DNA from: Trichocoleus desertorum NBK24
GTDB taxonomy: Bacteria > Cyanobacteriota > Cyanobacteriia > FACHB-46
Direction: 5' to 3'
Assembly (NCBI RefSeq): GCF_030409055.1
Contig: NZ_CP116619.1
Coordinates: 1,397,628 to 1,461,627, forward strand
Length of the DNA stretch: 64,000 bases
The notes under the pieces were generated by a model. It searched no databases and was not told the origin of the DNA. It saw nothing but the letters and a program-made list of their open reading frames with translations. Below, piece by piece: positions 26,786-34,524 of the stretch (the first letter of the stretch is position 1; the number at the start of each line of letters is the position of its first letter). A program made the position numbers and the translations under genes.

Positions 26786-29422
26786 ATGACTATGACACTC
26801 CATAATTCTGGCGCTGCGCCTCAATCGGGTGGCATGCTGGCTACCCTGACTCAAGCCAATAACCGCAAAGGCAGCCTCACTCATCGCGTCAAGGATTTAC
26901 CGATTCCGCAATTCATTGATTTGCTGGAGCAGATTACTCGTGAGTTTGAGCATTTTTTACGGGCGATCGATTTAATTAATAACGAAACCCTAGAAACCCT
27001 GCTGGAGCAGATTCTAGAGGCTTTCACCTTAAAAATTGGCCAAATTCTTCAGGCCGATCGCACCACTATTTTCTTAGTAGACGAAGAAAAAGGTCAGCTT
27101 TGGGCCAAGATTGCTCAGAGCGATGATGGCAAGTCTCCTGAGATTCGGATTCCAATTGACAAAGGAATTGCAGGCCATGTTGCGACGACCGGAGAATGCC
27201 TGAATATTCCAGATGCCTACAGCCATCCTCTCTTTAATAAAGAAGTAGATAAGCAAACGGGCTATCACACTGAAAATATTCTTTGTATGCCCATTTTCAA
27301 TAAGCATGAGCGAGTGGTGGCAGTCGTTCAGTTGCTAAACAAAATGGGCGGGATGCCATTTGACGCTACAGACGAGCAACATTTTCGTGAATTTGCTTCC
27401 TCTATTGGCATCATCCTAGAAAGCTGTAATACGTTCTACATTGCGGCCCGAAACCAGCGTGGAGTAGCAGCCTTACTAGAAGCGACCAAAATGTTGGGGC
27501 GCAGCTTAGATCTAGAAACTACCCTGCGGGCAGTGATGAATCAAGCACGTGACTTGATGCAAGCCGATCGCAGCACTTTGTTTCTGTTGAGCCGGGAAAC
27601 CAATGAGCTGTGGACCAAAGTTGCCGCCGCAGACGAAAAAACAATTCTAGAAATTCGCATTCCTGCCAATAAGGGGATTGCTGGGTACGTTGCCTCTACG
27701 GGTGAGACGTTAAACATCCCGAATGCTTACGAAGACCCGCGTTTTGATCCCAGCACAGACAAGAAAACGGGTTATTACACCCGAAACATCTTGTGCATGC
27801 CTGTGTTTAACTCTGGTAGCGATTTAATTGGAGTGACGCAGTTAATCAACAAAAATCAAGGTAGTTTTACCAACTCTGACGAAGAGTTCATGCGGGCCTT
27901 TAATATTCAGGCAGGCATTGCCTTAGAAAACGCCCAACTGTTTGAGAACGTGCTGCTGGAGAAACAGTATCAGAAAGACATGCTGCAAAGTCTGTCGGAT
28001 GCGGTGATCTCCACCGACATGCAAGGCAGAATCGTCACGATTAATGATGCTGCTCTTGAGTTACTAGGCTGTCCTGTGCGCAAAGCCAGTGGCAAGGTCA
28101 ATAAATTGCACTGGCAAGACAAGCTGGTAGGGCGCTATGTCTGGGACATTATTCCCATCGAAAACTTGCAAATGCGCTTGCAAGACAGCTTAAAAACTGC
28201 TGCCAAACACTACGTACCAGAGCAGAGCTTAACGGTGGGACTGCATATTGCCACGACGGCTGTGGTTGATGGCACTCTGGAGGATGACGGCAACACCGTA
28301 TATACCTTGACACTTAGCGATCGCACCGAGCCCAGCCGCTACATTGCTTGGAATGAGCTACCAGCACTACCAGAAGCAGAAACTAGCAATGGCAACCATG
28401 CGGCAGAGCCAACCTATTTCACCAAAGACCAAATCCGGCAAATCGAGCGCAGTATTAACCTGACTGTGAATCCCCTCACCAACCCAGAAGGCGGGGTGCG
28501 CGGTGGCTTGGTTGTGTTAGAAGACATCAGCCAAGAAAAACGGATGAAGACGACCATGTATCGCTACATGACGCCAGGAGTAGCAGAGCGAGTCATGGCT
28601 TTGGGCGAAGATGGCCTCATGGTTGGTGAGCGCAAAGAAGTTACGATTCTGTTCTCGGATATTCGTGGCTACACCACGTTGACGGAAAACTTGGAAGCGA
28701 CCAAAGTCGTCGAGTTGCTGAATCAGTACTTCGAGACGATGGTGGAAGCGATCTTCAACTATGAAGGCACCCTAGATAAATTCATCGGGGATGCGATCAT
28801 GGCGGTCTTTGGTGCGCCTCTGCCGCTAAACGAGAACCACGCTTGGATGGCGGTGCAATCAGCGCTAGATATGCGGCGACGGTTGAAGGAGTTTAACGAG
28901 TCCCGGAGAATAGAATCGCAACCCCAAATCCACATCGGGATTGGGATTAGTTCGGGAGAGGTGGTTTCTGGCAACATCGGCTCCCAGAAGCGCATGGATT
29001 ACACCGTGATCGGGGATGGGGTCAACCTCAGCTCTCGCTTAGAAAGTGTGACGAAGGAATACGGCTGCGATATTGTGCTAAGCGAGTTCACGTACGAGCT
29101 TTGCCGCGATCGCATCTGGGTGAGAGAACTCGACAAAATCCGCGTCAAGGGCAAGAACAGACCTGTCAGCATTTTTGAGCTGATTGGCGATCGCCGAGAG
29201 GCTTTACCCGCCGACAATGAGGAATTTCTAAATCTCTATATAGCTGGACGCACTGCGTACAAACAAATGGAGTTTCAGCAAGCTCTCAAGTACTTCAATG
29301 CCGCCCAAGAGCTGCGGGACACGGATCAAGCAGTAGAAGTGCATCTCCGTCGCATTCAAGACTACTTAACCAATCCGCCCCCAGAAGATTGGGATGGCGT
29401 GCACACCATGACGAGTAAATAG
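26786..29422 (+). CDS. Class III adenylate cyclase with tandem GAF and PAS domains (CyaB1-like)
   Basis: Domain order is GAF-A (about residues 60-225), GAF-B (about 240-390), a PAS region (about 400-580) and a class III cyclase domain (about 615-790), as in the Anabaena enzyme CyaB1. Both GAF domains carry the NKFDE-type motif of cyclic-nucleotide-binding GAFs (NK...F..TDE and NKNQGSFTNSDEE), so cAMP feedback is plausible. The cyclase has FSDIRGYT and LDKFIGDAIMAVFG with the two metal-binding aspartates and an ATP-selecting Lys, then MDYTVIGDGVNLSSRLE with the Thr and transition-state residues. A helical tail of about 60 residues follows. It should be cytoplasmic. ATG 26786 is chosen; the frame opens at TTG 26768. 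Confidence 0.92.
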   Translation: MTMTLHNSGAAPQSGGMLATLTQANNRKGSLTHRVKDLPIPQFIDLLEQITREFEHFLRAIDLINNETLETLLEQILEAFTLKIGQILQADRTTIFLVDEEKGQLWAKIAQSDDGKSPEIRIPIDKGIAGHVATTGECLNIPDAYSHPLFNKEVDKQTGYHTENILCMPIFNKHERVVAVVQLLNKMGGMPFDATDEQHFREFASSIGIILESCNTFYIAARNQRGVAALLEATKMLGRSLDLETTLRAVMNQARDLMQADRSTLFLLSRETNELWTKVAAADEKTILEIRIPANKGIAGYVASTGETLNIPNAYEDPRFDPSTDKKTGYYTRNILCMPVFNSGSDLIGVTQLINKNQGSFTNSDEEFMRAFNIQAGIALENAQLFENVLLEKQYQKDMLQSLSDAVISTDMQGRIVTINDAALELLGCPVRKASGKVNKLHWQDKLVGRYVWDIIPIENLQMRLQDSLKTAAKHYVPEQSLTVGLHIATTAVVDGTLEDDGNTVYTLTLSDRTEPSRYIAWNELPALPEAETSNGNHAAEPTYFTKDQIRQIERSINLTVNPLTNPEGGVRGGLVVLEDISQEKRMKTTMYRYMTPGVAERVMALGEDGLMVGERKEVTILFSDIRGYTTLTENLEATKVVELLNQYFETMVEAIFNYEGTLDKFIGDAIMAVFGAPLPLNENHAWMAVQSALDMRRRLKEFNESRRIESQPQIHIGIGISSGEVVSGNIGSQKRMDYTVIGDGVNLSSRLESVTKEYGCDIVLSEFTYELCRDRIWVRELDKIRVKGKNRPVSIFELIGDRREALPADNEEFLNLYIAGRTAYKQMEFQQALKYFNAAQELRDTDQAVEVHLRRIQDYLTNPPPEDWDGVHTMTSK

Positions 29423-29494
29423 CAAAAGAGGGGCAGAAAGCTTACCCCCCAAAGTCGACCTAGGATCGATAAATATAAAAACTGATTGAAACTG

Positions 29495-29752
29495 CTAAAG
29501 ACCTTCTTCCGGTTGATGAAAAGGTTTCTGACCAATTCCCAACTGCTTTTTGGTCCGCTTTAGCTGCTTCCAAAGCGCTTTTACCTTTTTGTAGGATTCC
29601 TCTGGCGTGAGTTTGCCGCCTGTTTCTAGGCAACAGATATAGGTAACTTGCTGAGAGAATTCTTGCAGATTGGCGTTGAAAACTAGATTTTCTGGTTTAA
29701 CTTCGCCGTGGTAGCGACTACGCGGATAGAAGAAGTTAGAGCGTTCTGTCAC
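29495..29752 (-). CDS. Small conserved cyanobacterial protein (DUF7219-like)
   Basis: The 85-residue product (MTERSNFFYPRSRYHGEV...) resembles small proteins of unknown function found across cyanobacteria; I recall them as DUF7219 but cannot verify this here. It contains FNANLQEFSQQVTYICCLETGGKL, with an adjacent cysteine pair, and a basic C-terminal half (YKKVKALWKQLKRTKKQLGIG). There is no signal peptide or membrane segment. It lies alone on the minus strand, convergent with the cyclase gene, and starts at ATG 29752 after a GGAGG-like site. Confidence 0.75.
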   Translation of the reverse strand: MTERSNFFYPRSRYHGEVKPENLVFNANLQEFSQQVTYICCLETGGKLTPEESYKKVKALWKQLKRTKKQLGIGQKPFHQPEEGL

Positions 29753-30456
29753 GGTTTCCTCCCTGAGATTGTTAAATTGTTATCTTTTCTAAGTGATGAA
29801 CCCTGTAGCGTCAAATACAAGTTCTTGCCGCGATCGCTGGCTTAAGGTTTGAACAGATTGACGAAGCCAAGGGTTCTGTTAAAGGGTGAACAGGAGCTTT
29901 AAGTGCTTATTAACCAGATCTTAACCAAAAAGTGTTTTAGCTCCAGTAGTCCTCAACATATATATCTAAGTTTCTCTGCAACACCAGCCAAAGACAGTGA
30001 TCCGTAGCAGGATTCATTAGAATAACAAAGTTTTGCTGTGGTTAAGGCAAGATTAAGGAAACTAGGTTCCACTGAGACAGCTCATTACCAGTTCGAGCAT
30101 TTTCAGTAGCAATTAGCACCTATCGCAGGAGAGATTTCAGGTGGGCAATCGAACCTGAAGCGTGAGTTAAATGACCAAAATGACTTGAACGAAAAACTCG
30201 CCCTAGTAGTTCCGGCGGACCCTTAGTGTTGCTAATTTTGGCAGCAGAGCAACTGAACTCTAGCTCTCTGCACCAAAATTGTCAGAGAAACGGGGGGTGA
30301 AGCAGGAAGTAGAAGTTAATAAACGGACTGCGCTTTTTAAGTGATATTAAGAGAGCACCTATTCATCGAATTCGTCACGAACCAGAACAGGAGTTTGCAT
30401 TCCCCGTCGTGGAATCCGTCAGAGAAAATATAGCTTTAAGTAGCATCCTGCCAGAT
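29753..30456. other. 704-bp region without a recognised gene
   Basis: This is the longest gap in the window. It lies between the divergent small gene at 29495 and the amidase cluster. A hairpin TTCAGGT (30136-30142) / ACCTGAA (30153-30159) and several short repeats are present. I see no tRNA, no convincing ORF and no known riboswitch consensus. A small RNA gene would fit the space but cannot be shown. Confidence 0.4.
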
Positions 30457-30645
30457 ATGTCAAACTCAACCATTGACCCTACTGATTACGTTCATGCGGC
30501 TGCTAGCTTAATTGATTTGCCCCTCGATTCCGATGGCACTCCTAGCATCGTCACCAACTTCGCCCGGATTGAAGCGATCGCGGAGCTAGTTCTAGAATTT
30601 CCACTGCCCGATAATATTGAAGCCGCTCCTATTTTTGAACCATGA
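30457..30645 (+). CDS. AtzG-like adapter protein (DUF4089)
   Basis: This short protein (62 residues from ATG 30457) matches the AtzG/DUF4089 family: DYVHAAASLIDLPLD, NFARIEAIAELVLEFPLP and a terminal PIFEP. AtzG is a GatC-like subunit that stabilises the amidase AtzE, as shown for the 1-carboxybiuret hydrolase of the triazine pathway. Its last four bases overlap the atzE-like start (ATGA at 30642-30645), so the two are translationally coupled. The frame extends to GTG 30409, but the family begins near the chosen Met. The native substrate of the complex here is unknown. Confidence 0.85.
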   Translation: MSNSTIDPTDYVHAAASLIDLPLDSDGTPSIVTNFARIEAIAELVLEFPLPDNIEAAPIFEP

Positions 30646-32045
30646 GCCAATGGCAAGCAGATGCGACCAGCATTGCAGCGGTGATTCGAGGGCAAGAAGT
30701 CACAGCCAAAGCGGTTACGGCAGCGGCTCTAGCGCGAATTGCTGAGTTCAACCAATCCCTCAACTGCTTTACAGCCGTGATGGCCGAGACCGCCTTAGCA
30801 GCCGCTGAGCAAATTGACCAAGCGATCGCTGAAGGACAAGATCCTGGCCCTCTAGCAGGCGTGCCCTTTGCCGTCAAAAATCTGTTTGATGTTGAGGGGT
30901 TAACCACTTTAGCGGGTTCCAAAATTAACGCGGAACACCCCCCAGCCACCCAAGATGCAACAGCCGTGGCTAAGCTAAGGCAAGCAGGTGCCATTTTGCT
31001 CGGCACGCTAAATATGGATGAGTATGCCTATGGCTTTGTGACAGAGAATAGCCATTATGGTCCTACGCACAACCCTCATGATTTAGCTCGGATTGCGGGA
31101 GGTTCCTCTGGTGGCTCGGCAGCAGCAGTAGCAGCGGGTCTCGTTCCTTTAACCTTGGGGTCTGATACCAACGGCTCGATCCGAGTGCCTGCGGCGCTAT
31201 GTGGCGTGTTCGGTCTCAAAACCACCTATGGGCGTTTGTCACGGGCTGGCGCAGTGCTATTTTCTAGTAGCTTTGACCACATAGGCCCTTTCGCCCGTTC
31301 AGTGAGGGATCTGGCTACAGTTTTTGATTTGTTGCAAGGCTCTGACCCCCGTGATCCCATTTGTAGCGATCGCCCCCCTGATCTGTGTCTCCCCCAGCTC
31401 AACCAAGGCATTGACGGGGTGAGAATCGCGATCGCAGACGAGTACTTTACTCAAGGAGCCGAACCAGAGGCGATCGCTATGGTGGAGAAAGTTGCAGCCG
31501 CTCTAGGGGTAACTCAGCGAGTCACCATCCCGGAAGCCCATCGAGCCAGAGCTGCTGCTTTTGTGATTACAGCGGCAGAAGGAGCTAATTTTCACTGGGC
31601 CAACTTGCGATCGCGTGCTCAAGACTTTGACCCCGCCACTCGCGATCGCTTTCTAGCAGGCGCTTTAATCCCTGCTCACTGGTATCTCCAAGCCCAACGC
31701 TTTCGCCAGTGGTTTCAGCACCAGGTACGGGAGATCTTTCAAAGCGTGGATTTAATCTTGGCTCCTACCACTCCCTATCCTGCTACACCGATTGGTCAGC
31801 AAACGATTGTGATTGATGGTGAAGAAATTCAGATTCGGCCCAATTTGGGGTTATATACTCAGCCATTATCCTTTATTGGATTACCAGTGTTGTCGGTACC
31901 GATTCAGCGACCCGGACAATTGCCGCTCGGCGTACAACTCATCGCTGCACCCTATAATGAAGCCTTGATTCTGCGGGTGGCGGCATTTCTAGAACAAGCT
32001 GGGGTTGTGTCTGCGCCCATTGCTCAACCGCAGCTTGGGGTCTGA
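30642..32045 (+). CDS. AtzE-family amidase
   Basis: This is an amidase-signature enzyme of 467 residues. The catalytic triad is visible: Lys79 in PFAVKN, the cis-Ser Ser155 in GGSSGGS and the nucleophile Ser179 in GSDTNGSIRVP. The sequence best resembles AtzE-type amidohydrolases rather than GatA, consistent with the AtzG-like partner overlapping its start. AtzE removes ammonia from 1-carboxybiuret in triazine degraders, but homologues occur widely without that pathway. No atzD or atzF homologue lies nearby, so a different ureide or amide substrate is likely. The next gene, an FAD oxidoreductase, follows after 35 bases. The 3' end lies inside a 13-bp tandem repeat. Confidence 0.88.
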   Translation: MSQWQADATSIAAVIRGQEVTAKAVTAAALARIAEFNQSLNCFTAVMAETALAAAEQIDQAIAEGQDPGPLAGVPFAVKNLFDVEGLTTLAGSKINAEHPPATQDATAVAKLRQAGAILLGTLNMDEYAYGFVTENSHYGPTHNPHDLARIAGGSSGGSAAAVAAGLVPLTLGSDTNGSIRVPAALCGVFGLKTTYGRLSRAGAVLFSSSFDHIGPFARSVRDLATVFDLLQGSDPRDPICSDRPPDLCLPQLNQGIDGVRIAIADEYFTQGAEPEAIAMVEKVAAALGVTQRVTIPEAHRARAAAFVITAAEGANFHWANLRSRAQDFDPATRDRFLAGALIPAHWYLQAQRFRQWFQHQVREIFQSVDLILAPTTPYPATPIGQQTIVIDGEEIQIRPNLGLYTQPLSFIGLPVLSVPIQRPGQLPLGVQLIAAPYNEALILRVAAFLEQAGVVSAPIAQPQLGV

Positions 32046-32085
32046 GCTTGGGGCATAAACTTGGGGCATAAATTGGGGGCATGAA
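32034..32085 (+). repeat. Four tandem copies of a 13-bp unit across a gene junction
   Basis: The unit CTTGGGGCATAAA recurs with a strict 13-bp period from 32034, 32047, 32060 and 32073. The first copy is degenerate and contains the amidase stop codon (32043-32045). The second and third are identical, and the last is slightly changed so that its CATGAA supplies the ATG start (32081) of the oxidoreductase. Confidence 0.85.
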
Positions 32086-33265
32086 TACATACGACTGGAT
32101 TGTGATTGGCGGCGGCATTACCGGAGCGGCCTTAAGCTACGAACTGGCACAGCAACAGTTTTCGGTGCTGCTGATTGAGCAATCTGCCACAATACAAGGC
32201 GCAACTCGCTTCAGCTACGGCGGCATTGCTTATTGGTCTGGTACGACTGAGTTAACTCAGCAGCTTTGTCAGGAAGGCAAGCAGCGTTATCCTCACTTGG
32301 CCGCAGAGTTAGGCGCAGAAATTCACTTTCGAGAACTAGACTTGTTACTCACGGTTGCTGCCGATCGCGACCCTGCGACTATCGCTCCTAGTTATGCCAA
32401 TTACGCCATTTCTCCGCATTTACTGAGCGTCGCTGAAGCTTGCGAGTTGGAGCCTTTGTTGAATTCTGAGGCGATCGCTGGAGCCTTTACGGTTCGCCAC
32501 GGCCAAGTAGATCCAGAAGCCCTAACCCAAGCCTATCGACAAGCCTTTTTGCGAGCGGGTGGCACCCTTGTGATCGATCAGGTGACAGGATTGCAACGAC
32601 AAAACCAGCGAGTCACAGGGGTGAGCACTACGCAACAAACTTACCCCGCTGGCAATGTAGTAGTTTGTGCGGGTGGCTGGAGTCGAACTTTGTTGGCCGC
32701 AGCAAGATTATCTGTGCCTCTCTACTTTACGCAGGCTGAACTGATTGAAACGTTACCAGTAGATGTCAAGTTACAGACGCTGGTAATGACGGCAGAGATG
32801 CAGCGCTTTCAGCTAGAGGCACAAGCAAGCACAGCAGCTAAAGAGCAAGAGTGGCAGGAACCTGGCTTAGAGATAGTGCCTTGGATTTTGGATGCGGGGG
32901 CGGTTCAATTAGCAAATGGCAGTCTGCGGTTGGGGCAAATTAGCCGTGTTCTGAGCGATCCGCAAGCGGGAGTTGACGCGATCGCCAGTGAAATAGCAAT
33001 TCGGAAGGCGGTGGGCCAAGTGCTACCCGCACTACAAAACTTACCAGGTCAATGGCAGTCCTGCTTAGTCGCCTTTAGCCGCGATCGCCTGCCCTTAATT
33101 GGCTTTGTCCCAGACACCACCGGACTGCATGTTTTCTCTGGCTTTAGTAATCCCTTCGCAATCATGCCGCCTTTAGCCCAACGCTTTGCTCAAGCTATCT
33201 CAGGCCCAGCAGACCCAATTTTGGAGCAACTCTCACCCGCTCGCTTCTCCGCGATCGCTTCTTAA
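32081..33265 (+). CDS. FAD-dependent oxidoreductase, glycine oxidase/DAO family
   Basis: The N-terminus YDWIVIGGGITGAALSYELA is a classic FAD-binding dinucleotide fold with GxGxxG, followed by the acidic residue ending the second strand (LLIEQ). The middle has the family's GAFTVRHGQVDPEAL and VVVCAGGWSRTLL, and the C-terminus has DRLPLIGFVPDTTGLHVFSGFSNPFAIMPP, typical of D-amino-acid/sarcosine/glycine oxidase relatives. The 394-residue length fits. It is probably co-transcribed with the AtzG/AtzE pair. It may oxidise an amine or amino acid related to the amidase product; that link is inference, and the substrate cannot be read from sequence. Confidence 0.85.
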   Translation: MNTYDWIVIGGGITGAALSYELAQQQFSVLLIEQSATIQGATRFSYGGIAYWSGTTELTQQLCQEGKQRYPHLAAELGAEIHFRELDLLLTVAADRDPATIAPSYANYAISPHLLSVAEACELEPLLNSEAIAGAFTVRHGQVDPEALTQAYRQAFLRAGGTLVIDQVTGLQRQNQRVTGVSTTQQTYPAGNVVVCAGGWSRTLLAAARLSVPLYFTQAELIETLPVDVKLQTLVMTAEMQRFQLEAQASTAAKEQEWQEPGLEIVPWILDAGAVQLANGSLRLGQISRVLSDPQAGVDAIASEIAIRKAVGQVLPALQNLPGQWQSCLVAFSRDRLPLIGFVPDTTGLHVFSGFSNPFAIMPPLAQRFAQAISGPADPILEQLSPARFSAIAS

Positions 33266-33438
33266 TCTCATAACTACGTGCAATGCTGAGTGGCTGTCTA
33301 TAGCTACGTTGCCATACCAATTTATAGGCGATGGAAAGGCTACTTTAACTCATTGAATTTACATAGTTGACTCTCCGGTTCACTGGAGGATTCAGAATAA
33401 CAAAACAAACTGCTATTTCTCTGAGGCCCGAAGCGCTT

Positions 33439-34143
33439 ATGCACCCTATGTTTTGGATCAGAATCCGTTCTCTTGCCTGGGTATTGGGAGCGATCGCCAC
33501 CACCAGCCTCCTGAATGCTTGCGCCACACCGAGCCAAAATCAGACCCAAGCTCCTAGCCCCACCACCACTGGGATGGATCATGGCAACGCGCATCATGGC
33601 AACGCGCATCATGGCGACATGATGAATCACAGCGCCAGCATGGAGTTAGGCCCAGCCGATGCCGACTTTGACTTACGATTTGTGGATGCCATGACTCCGC
33701 ATCATGAGGGAGCCGTGACGATGGCCCAAGATGCTCTCACCAAGTCGAAACGCCCCGAAATTCAAAAACTGGCTCAAGACATTATTGCAGCCCAAAAACA
33801 AGAAATTGGAGAACTGAAGCAGTGGCGGCAAGCTTGGTATCCCAATGCCAGTGCTCAACCCGTCGCTTGGAATCCTCAGATGGGTCATGCTATGCCAATG
33901 TCAACGGATCAAAGAAAAGGTATGGCAATGGAGATGGACTTAGGCGCAGCCGATAGCGACTTTGATCTGCGCTTCATCAATGCCATGATTCCGCACCATG
34001 AAGGAGCCGTGACGATGGCCCAAGATGCTCTCACCAAGTCGAAACGCCCCGAAATTCAAAAACTGGCTCAAGACATTATTAAGTCCCAAGAAGCTGAAAT
34101 TCAGCAGATGCAGCAATGGCGACAAGCTTGGTACCAACGGTGA
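33439..34143 (+). CDS. Tandem DUF305 lipoprotein with His/Met-rich linker
   Basis: The protein starts at ATG 33439 (234 residues; the frame is open to TTG 33367). A signal peptide ends at the lipobox LLNAC, so it is probably lipid-anchored. A His-rich spacer (HGNAHHGNAHHGDMMNH) is followed by two DUF305 (ferritin-like helical) domains. Each carries FDLRF(V/I)(D/N)AM(T/I)PHHEGAV, whose histidines suggest metal binding. A Met-rich linker (AMPMSTDQRKGMAMEM) joins the two. DUF305 proteins are often linked to copper or silver handling, but no copper pump is adjacent here. The two domains share a 78-bp stretch of identical DNA, which indicates recent duplication or gene conversion. Confidence 0.88.
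   Translation: MHPMFWIRIRSLAWVLGAIATTSLLNACATPSQNQTQAPSPTTTGMDHGNAHHGNAHHGDMMNHSASMELGPADADFDLRFVDAMTPHHEGAVTMAQDALTKSKRPEIQKLAQDIIAAQKQEIGELKQWRQAWYPNASAQPVAWNPQMGHAMPMSTDQRKGMAMEMDLGAADSDFDLRFINAMIPHHEGAVTMAQDALTKSKRPEIQKLAQDIIKSQEAEIQQMQQWRQAWYQR
33578..33618 (+). repeat. 15-bp tandem repeat encoding His-rich spacer
   Basis: ATCATGGCAACGCGC occurs twice in direct tandem (33578-33592 and 33593-33607) and a third partial copy begins at 33608. It encodes the HGNAH units of the lipoprotein's putative metal-binding spacer. Confidence 0.85.
33709..33786 (+). repeat. 78-bp direct repeat, copy 1 (identical to 34003-34080)
   Basis: This stretch inside the first DUF305 domain is identical base for base to 34003-34080 in the second domain, at an offset of 294 bp (98 codons). 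Flanking sequence of the two domains has diverged. Confidence 0.93.
34003..34080 (+). repeat. 78-bp direct repeat, copy 2 (identical to 33709-33786)
   Basis: This is the second copy of the exact repeat, in the C-terminal DUF305 domain. Identity at silent positions argues for recent homogenisation rather than protein-level constraint. Confidence 0.93.
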
Positions 34144-34524
34144 AAACAGGTTAGAAGCAAAACTGCATTTTGCGTAATGGTCACTCTAGAGTGAGTAGAT
34201 TCCCAAAACCTGATTCATGTCCAAGATACAGAAATTGGCATTGCTCCAGAAAACCAAAGTTCAGCACCCTAGCTTGAGCCAAGAATTGCTAACACAGTAA
34301 CCCCTGCTTAAATCGAGTTCATTTAGAATGGGTGATTATACCAATCACTGCTTCGTCTGACTAACCTTTTGCAACTACTTGATTGTGTTATTTCTACTCA
34401 GTTAGTTCCACTGGTGGTTTCACTGGCATCATCCATTTTGTAGCATAGGCATAGATTCTTGTTTGCATCTATCCTGCAAAGCACTTTCATCACTGGGTCT
34501 TGCACCTCAGGCTAAAGACTTCCT
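34144..34524. other. 381-bp spacer before the histidine kinase gene
   Basis: No gene is evident. A perfect 14-bp palindrome TCACTCTAGAGTGA lies at 34181-34194, and a hairpin GTGATT (34332-34337) / AATCAC (34343-34348) closes an ATACC loop. Either could be a regulator site or part of a dispersed short repeat. Confidence 0.4.

Noticed and set aside
33300-33330. ATACCAATTTATA resembling the IS630 end
   Set aside because: Only part of the terminal repeat is matched and no second end or TA duplication is seen, so it is not called a solo IS end.
33340-34137. Minus-strand ORFs over the DUF305 gene
   Set aside because: They mirror the repeats of the plus-strand gene, which has a clear signal peptide and domain matches.
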